The notes under the pieces: generated by a model
Told to the model about the DNA's origin: nothing
Seen by the model: only the letters and a program-made list of their open reading frames with translations
Database searches by the model: none
Assembly (NCBI RefSeq): GCF_001644575.1
Contig: NZ_CP015596.1
Location: 4,588,001 to 4,652,000 of the forward strand
Source of the DNA: Mycobacterium adipatum
GTDB lineage: Bacteria > Actinomycetota > Actinomycetes > Mycobacteriales > Mycobacteriaceae
Length of the DNA: 64,000 nucleotides
Reading direction: 5' to 3'
Translations under genes and position numbers: made by a program
Part shown: positions 63,794 to 64,000 of the stretch, piece by piece
Position numbering within the stretch: the stretch's first letter is position 1
Layout of the letters: the number at the start of each line of letters is the position of its first letter

Positions 63794-63906
63794 AGTTAAG
63801 TGAACCGTCACCTAATTGGAGAGCCGACGATGACCGATGGGGACTGCCCCCAGTTTGGTTGACTCCTGACCTGTGAGGATTCGTCCTTGCTGGAAGGATC
63901 AACCTC

Positions 63907-64000
63907 GTGCCGACACCGTTTCCTGCCGAGTTCCGTGCCGACGTCATCGCGGTGGCCCGCAAGGGCGAGGCGCCGCTGCGCCAGATCGCGAAGGACTTCG
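63907..64000 (+). CDS. IS3-family transposase OrfA, 5' part (cut by the window end)
   Basis: A GTG start behind GGAAGGA begins VPTPFPAEFRADVIAVARKG, which is the N-terminus of an IS3-type OrfA. Only 31 residues lie in the window. The element's left end should lie shortly upstream, but I cannot fix its boundary. Confidence 0.7.
   Translation, partial: MPTPFPAEFRADVIAVARKGEAPLRQIAKDF

Noticed and set aside
1..64000. CRISPR array or tRNA/rRNA genes
   Set aside because: No regularly spaced repeats and no recognisable tRNA or rRNA sequence seen by eye; a tRNAscan or Infernal run would settle it.

Overview
The window is high-GC actinobacterial DNA. It most likely comes from a Mycobacterium or Mycolicibacterium-type organism. 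The support is a perfect mycobacterial SOS box (TCGAAC-N4-GTTCGA) in front of a DUF222/HNH (13E12-type) gene, an EspC-like/TNT toxin/immunity triplet, a DesA3-like desaturase, an MpaB-family oxygenase, a VapBC pair and an ERCC4-Lsr2 fusion. I saw no rRNA, tRNA or CRISPR array.

1-21.9 kb is a DNA-processing island. It holds sbcD-sbcC and an overlapping NurA-like nuclease gene. Next comes a reverse-strand PLD-nuclease/DEAD helicase (DUF3427 type) with a probable frameshift near its 3' end. An enormous two-gene block follows: a DnaQ exonuclease-DinG-RecQ triple fusion (about 1746 aa) overlapping ATGA with a 2146-aa SNF2/RapA-like ATPase that carries three copies of a cysteine-cluster module. An EEP-family nuclease gene ends exactly at an IS3-family element; its stop codon lies inside the IS terminal repeat. 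This block is the best candidate for an undescribed anti-mobile-DNA system.

23-38 kb is a second, recognisable defence island. It has a tandem-repeat DNA-binding protein, a divergent pair (NERD-nuclease/UvrD-type helicase and macro-like/SIR2 protein), a complete type I Wadjet operon (jetABCD, reverse strand, all junctions overlapping) and a Fic AMP-transferase-type gene facing away from jetA. Two paralogous genes of unknown function bracket the Wadjet/Fic part.

38-46 kb is mixed: a PrpE-like phosphoesterase, ERCC4-Lsr2 nuclease, VapBC, a fatty-acid desaturase, an MpaB oxygenase with divergent TetR regulator, and a two-gene unknown operon. 46-54 kb holds the secreted-toxin locus and a patch of duplicated debris: a frameshifted PASTA-like protein copy fused directly to a 3' fragment of the TetR gene. 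It also holds the SOS-regulated HNH gene, two zinc-ribbon membrane proteins, the intact PASTA-like gene and a lipoprotein.

54-62.3 kb is a metabolic cluster: APC permease, divergent GntR regulator with a cache-type sensor protein, cytochrome P450, glutamine-synthetase-like ligase, solute-binding-like protein and two class-I glutamine-amidotransferase-type (C26) hydrolases. The order and tight overlaps suggest uptake, oxidation and gamma-glutamylation of an amine. A perfect 16-bp hairpin ends it. The window closes with a TetR gene, a small unknown gene, a MarR gene with two apparent frameshifts, and the start of another IS3-type transposase.
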